Shown here: positions 61,891 through 64,000 of the stretch, one piece after another
How the letters are laid out: each line of letters begins with the position of its first letter
Position numbering within the stretch: the stretch's first letter is position 1
From: Earliella scabrosa
Lineage: Eukaryota; Basidiomycota; Agaricomycetes; Polyporales; Polyporaceae
NCBI GenBank assembly: GCA_022605405.1
Contig: JABYQQ010000033.1
Span: 62,001 to 126,000, forward strand
Reading direction: 5' to 3'
DNA: 64,000 nucleotides
The notes under the pieces: model-generated
The model's database searches: none
What the model was told of the DNA's origin: nothing
Seen by the model: only the letters and a program-made list of their open reading frames with translations
Position numbers and translations under genes: made by a program

Positions 61891-63244
61891 CTATGTACAA
61901 CCTCCGTCGCTTACCACCTTGATTTCTGTTCGCGGTCGGTTTGGAAGACCATCCAACGAGAGAGACAGAGTTCGCAACGACGGCATTGACTTCATAATTC
62001 GACCACCTAGGGCGTCCAGGCTCAGACCTCGGAGGAAACATATCGCTGAGCATGTCTGGCACCGGCGGGGGAAGAAGCAGTTGAGGTGGAGGACGAAGGT
62101 ATGAAGCTTCAGAACGCGTAAGCTGTCAATCAAAGCATCCTGCGATTCCATTCATATGAGGCTCGACGTTCATGAGTTGTAGAGCACATACCAACATCTC
62201 CGGAACTTTCGTGTCCGTTCGTAGCACCATGATGTGGTACTGCACCTCAGATAGTTGCACCCCGTATGGTCCACATAGGACCTTCGCGAGTGAGCCTCGA
62301 CACAGGTCCGTTGCGGAGAACCCCTCCAACAGTAACGACGACGGTCGGGTGGTCTTCAGCACGTGGAACAGCATGTTGGGATCCATGTAAGGGCCGACGA
62401 CACAAATCGTGTTCACAGGGCACATGAGACCGAGCATGAAATGGTCGACGAGTGAGGCGCGACACCACGCGATCGTGGCCCATGTTCCGAACTGCCGTTG
62501 TTCGACCTTGTTGCGCTTGCGGACCCGAAAGAACCCCTCCCAGTCGATGATGCCGAGCCCGGCAAGAAGTTCGTGGGACGTCTCAATGGACAGGTTGCAA
62601 AGGTTGGGGAATGCATAGGCGTAGTGGATTGTGATTGGAATGTCGTTGTCTTTGAGATCAACGAGTCGTACATGCGGATAGGAACGCGAGCTGTACCATC
62701 CCTCAGCATCACACAACGTCTCGCATCCTTGGCCGGTAAGCATCTCGAGTGTCTCTTGCGAGCCACGCAGGAGATCGATTGGGCTTCGACTCAGCGCGCC
62801 TCCGTCGTCCTCGCCCAGGGCGGAGAGAAGCTCGACGTCGACGGAGTCCGTGTCGTCGAACGGGACCATGGACAAGTCCGCGGAGATGAGTGGCGAGGAG
62901 AGGTTGCAGAGCATGCGGCGTGCATGACTACCGATGGCATGAAGCGACAGGTGCTTGATCGTCTTGACCGTCGCGAGTACGTCGGCCAAATCCGGATAGG
63001 AGGCGAAGACTGCCTCTGCGTCGTCGATCCTGAGGTGCTCGATCTGCAGATCCGACGAGTATCGGAGGATGAACGCGGTGATCATCCGCCCAGCCGAGGC
63101 CGACAGAGCACCGGAGGCGAAATGGAGGTCCTGTAGCGATGATACGTCCGTTTCTAGCGTCAGAACAGATTCCACGAACGAGATGACGTCTTCGTTGCTC
63201 TGGAACAAGACTGCTCCGGTGAAAGGCTCGCATTGGCTTCGCAT
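61891..63244 (-). CDS. F-box-like/LRR-like protein, sub-family B (3' end uncertain)
   Basis: Function unknown. Starts MRSQCEPFTGAVLFQSNEDV; no F-box is seen, as in the 17131 gene, whose N-terminal layout it resembles (DVISFVESVL against DVLRFVEIMS). LRR-like segments: LQIEHLRIDDAEAVF, TIKHLSLHAIGSHAR, YPHVRLVDLKDNDIPITIHY, FPNLCNLSIETSHELLAG. The phase-0 intron after KVPEML (gtatgt...cgcag) leads to DALIDSLRVLKLHTFVLHLN, aligned with the second exons of the other sub-family B genes. The end SMPSLRTLSLSLDGLPNR is followed by TEIKV and a possible donor (gtaagc); without it the frame stops at 61891. The true 3' end is therefore open. Confidence 0.72.
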
Positions 63245-64000
63245 ATCAGACGACAGCGATGGTAACGTTAAGTGTCTCTATCCGCTCCAAGTCTGCAATC
63301 AGCACCGAGCAGTGGCAATCTAACGGGAGAGAGAACTGACCGAGCACGGTGGAAGTGACACGTCAGGGTTGCTGCACCGGAACGATCAAATGGGGAGGTC
63401 ATGGCAGACGATCGTCGGCAGCTGAACAATGTACAATGATCTGGGACAAAGACCTGATGAAACCCGTATGTCGGTGTGACAGGTGTGCGTAGACACGACG
63501 TACCACTTCAAGGGTGACTTTAAAGGTGACAAAGACGGAGAGTCTTCGGGATCTTAGAGACTTGGAGACAGTTACTTCAACTTTTCAGCCATGACTAACA
63601 GCCACTAAGCATGATGCATGAACGTTTGAACGTTTGAACGTCGAAACGGGAATAGAGAGCAATCGTGAGCTGCGACAAAGAGCCGAAGACTTGAACGCTG
63701 GCAAGGGCGTCGGCAATCACCGAGACGGTCGCCACGTGGCGTAGCCTCAGTGGGTTGTGACGGACTTCACCTTCACCGCCACCACTCATGCAGAATGGCT
63801 CAAACCCATCCTCGCAACGTTCTGCACACTCACGTTGCGGCAGCTTATACACGACGACTTGCTGTTGGCGCCCGTTCATCTCGCCAATGTGATATCCGGC
63901 ACCCCGACCGCTCCAAACCCGCCCTCCTCCTGCTTGCCCACTAGTGACAATTGACGTCGCAGGATAACCGCATGTGTTCAGTACGAAATTCCAGACACTA
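63245..64000. other. Right edge of the window, no supported gene
   Basis: Upstream of the last gene. A short direct repeat (gaacgttt in tandem, 63618-63645) is present. A frame at 63757-63954 lacks an ATG start and is not called. Confidence 0.4.

Noticed and set aside
63618..63648. Short gaacgttt tandem repeat as a functional site
   Set aside because: Only two to three imperfect units, easily explained by slippage.

Overview
This window is nuclear DNA of an agaricomycete fungus, most likely a wood-decaying polypore. The genes are interrupted by many short GT-AG introns (about 49 to 70 bases), coding DNA is GC-rich, and the gene content is typical of white-rot basidiomycetes: a laccase very like Trametes laccases, two AA9 lytic polysaccharide monooxygenases, two CBM1-GH10 xylanases, a DUF6593-type protein, a MYND zinc-finger protein of the basidiomycete kind, and many F-box/leucine-rich-repeat-like genes. 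I saw no tRNA, rRNA, CRISPR array or intact transposon.

Layout. 0-1.1 kb: 5' part of a laccase (-), cut by the window edge. 4.7 kb: a small secreted Thr-rich protein with a Kex2-like KR site. 6.7-9.6 kb: divergent housekeeping pair, the CCAAT-binding subunit HAP5/NF-YC (-) and the AAA+ ATPase RVB1 (+), sharing a 218-base promoter. 11.5-12.3 kb: DUF6593-like gene. 13.2-16.2 kb: tandem AA9 LPMO pair. 17.1 kb: degenerate F-box-like gene. 19.3-20.9 kb: CBM1-GH10 xylanase (-). 21.6-23.6 kb: IMP dehydrogenase (-). 25.7-29.4 kb: large P/S/Q-rich coiled-coil protein with a possible zinc-binding tail. 30.1-41.5 kb: a mirrored block, F-box (+) and MFS transporter (-), then DNAJC3-like co-chaperone (-), then MFS transporter (+) and F-box pseudogene (-). 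42.3-44.1 kb: second CBM1-GH10 xylanase (+). 44.3-63.2 kb: F-box-like cluster with two tandem pairs, three further degenerate members, a Ser-rich orphan protein and a MYND protein.

How the genes relate. Laccase (lignin and phenolics), AA9 (oxidative cellulose cleavage) and GH10 (xylan) together cover plant-cell-wall attack. The F-box-like genes fall into two sub-families, each with its own conserved intron position, and show ongoing duplication and decay: one pseudogene, and two tandem copies that have lost the ancestral start codon. The strongest large-scale signal is that xylanase, F-box and MFS genes are arranged as mirror images around the DNAJC3-like gene near 36 kb, as expected from an old inverted segmental duplication with later loss or insertion. 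I found no wholly new biological system; the most interesting items are this mirrored duplication, a 5-base micro-exon in both xylanases, and the start-codon/first-intron turnover in the F-box tandem pairs.
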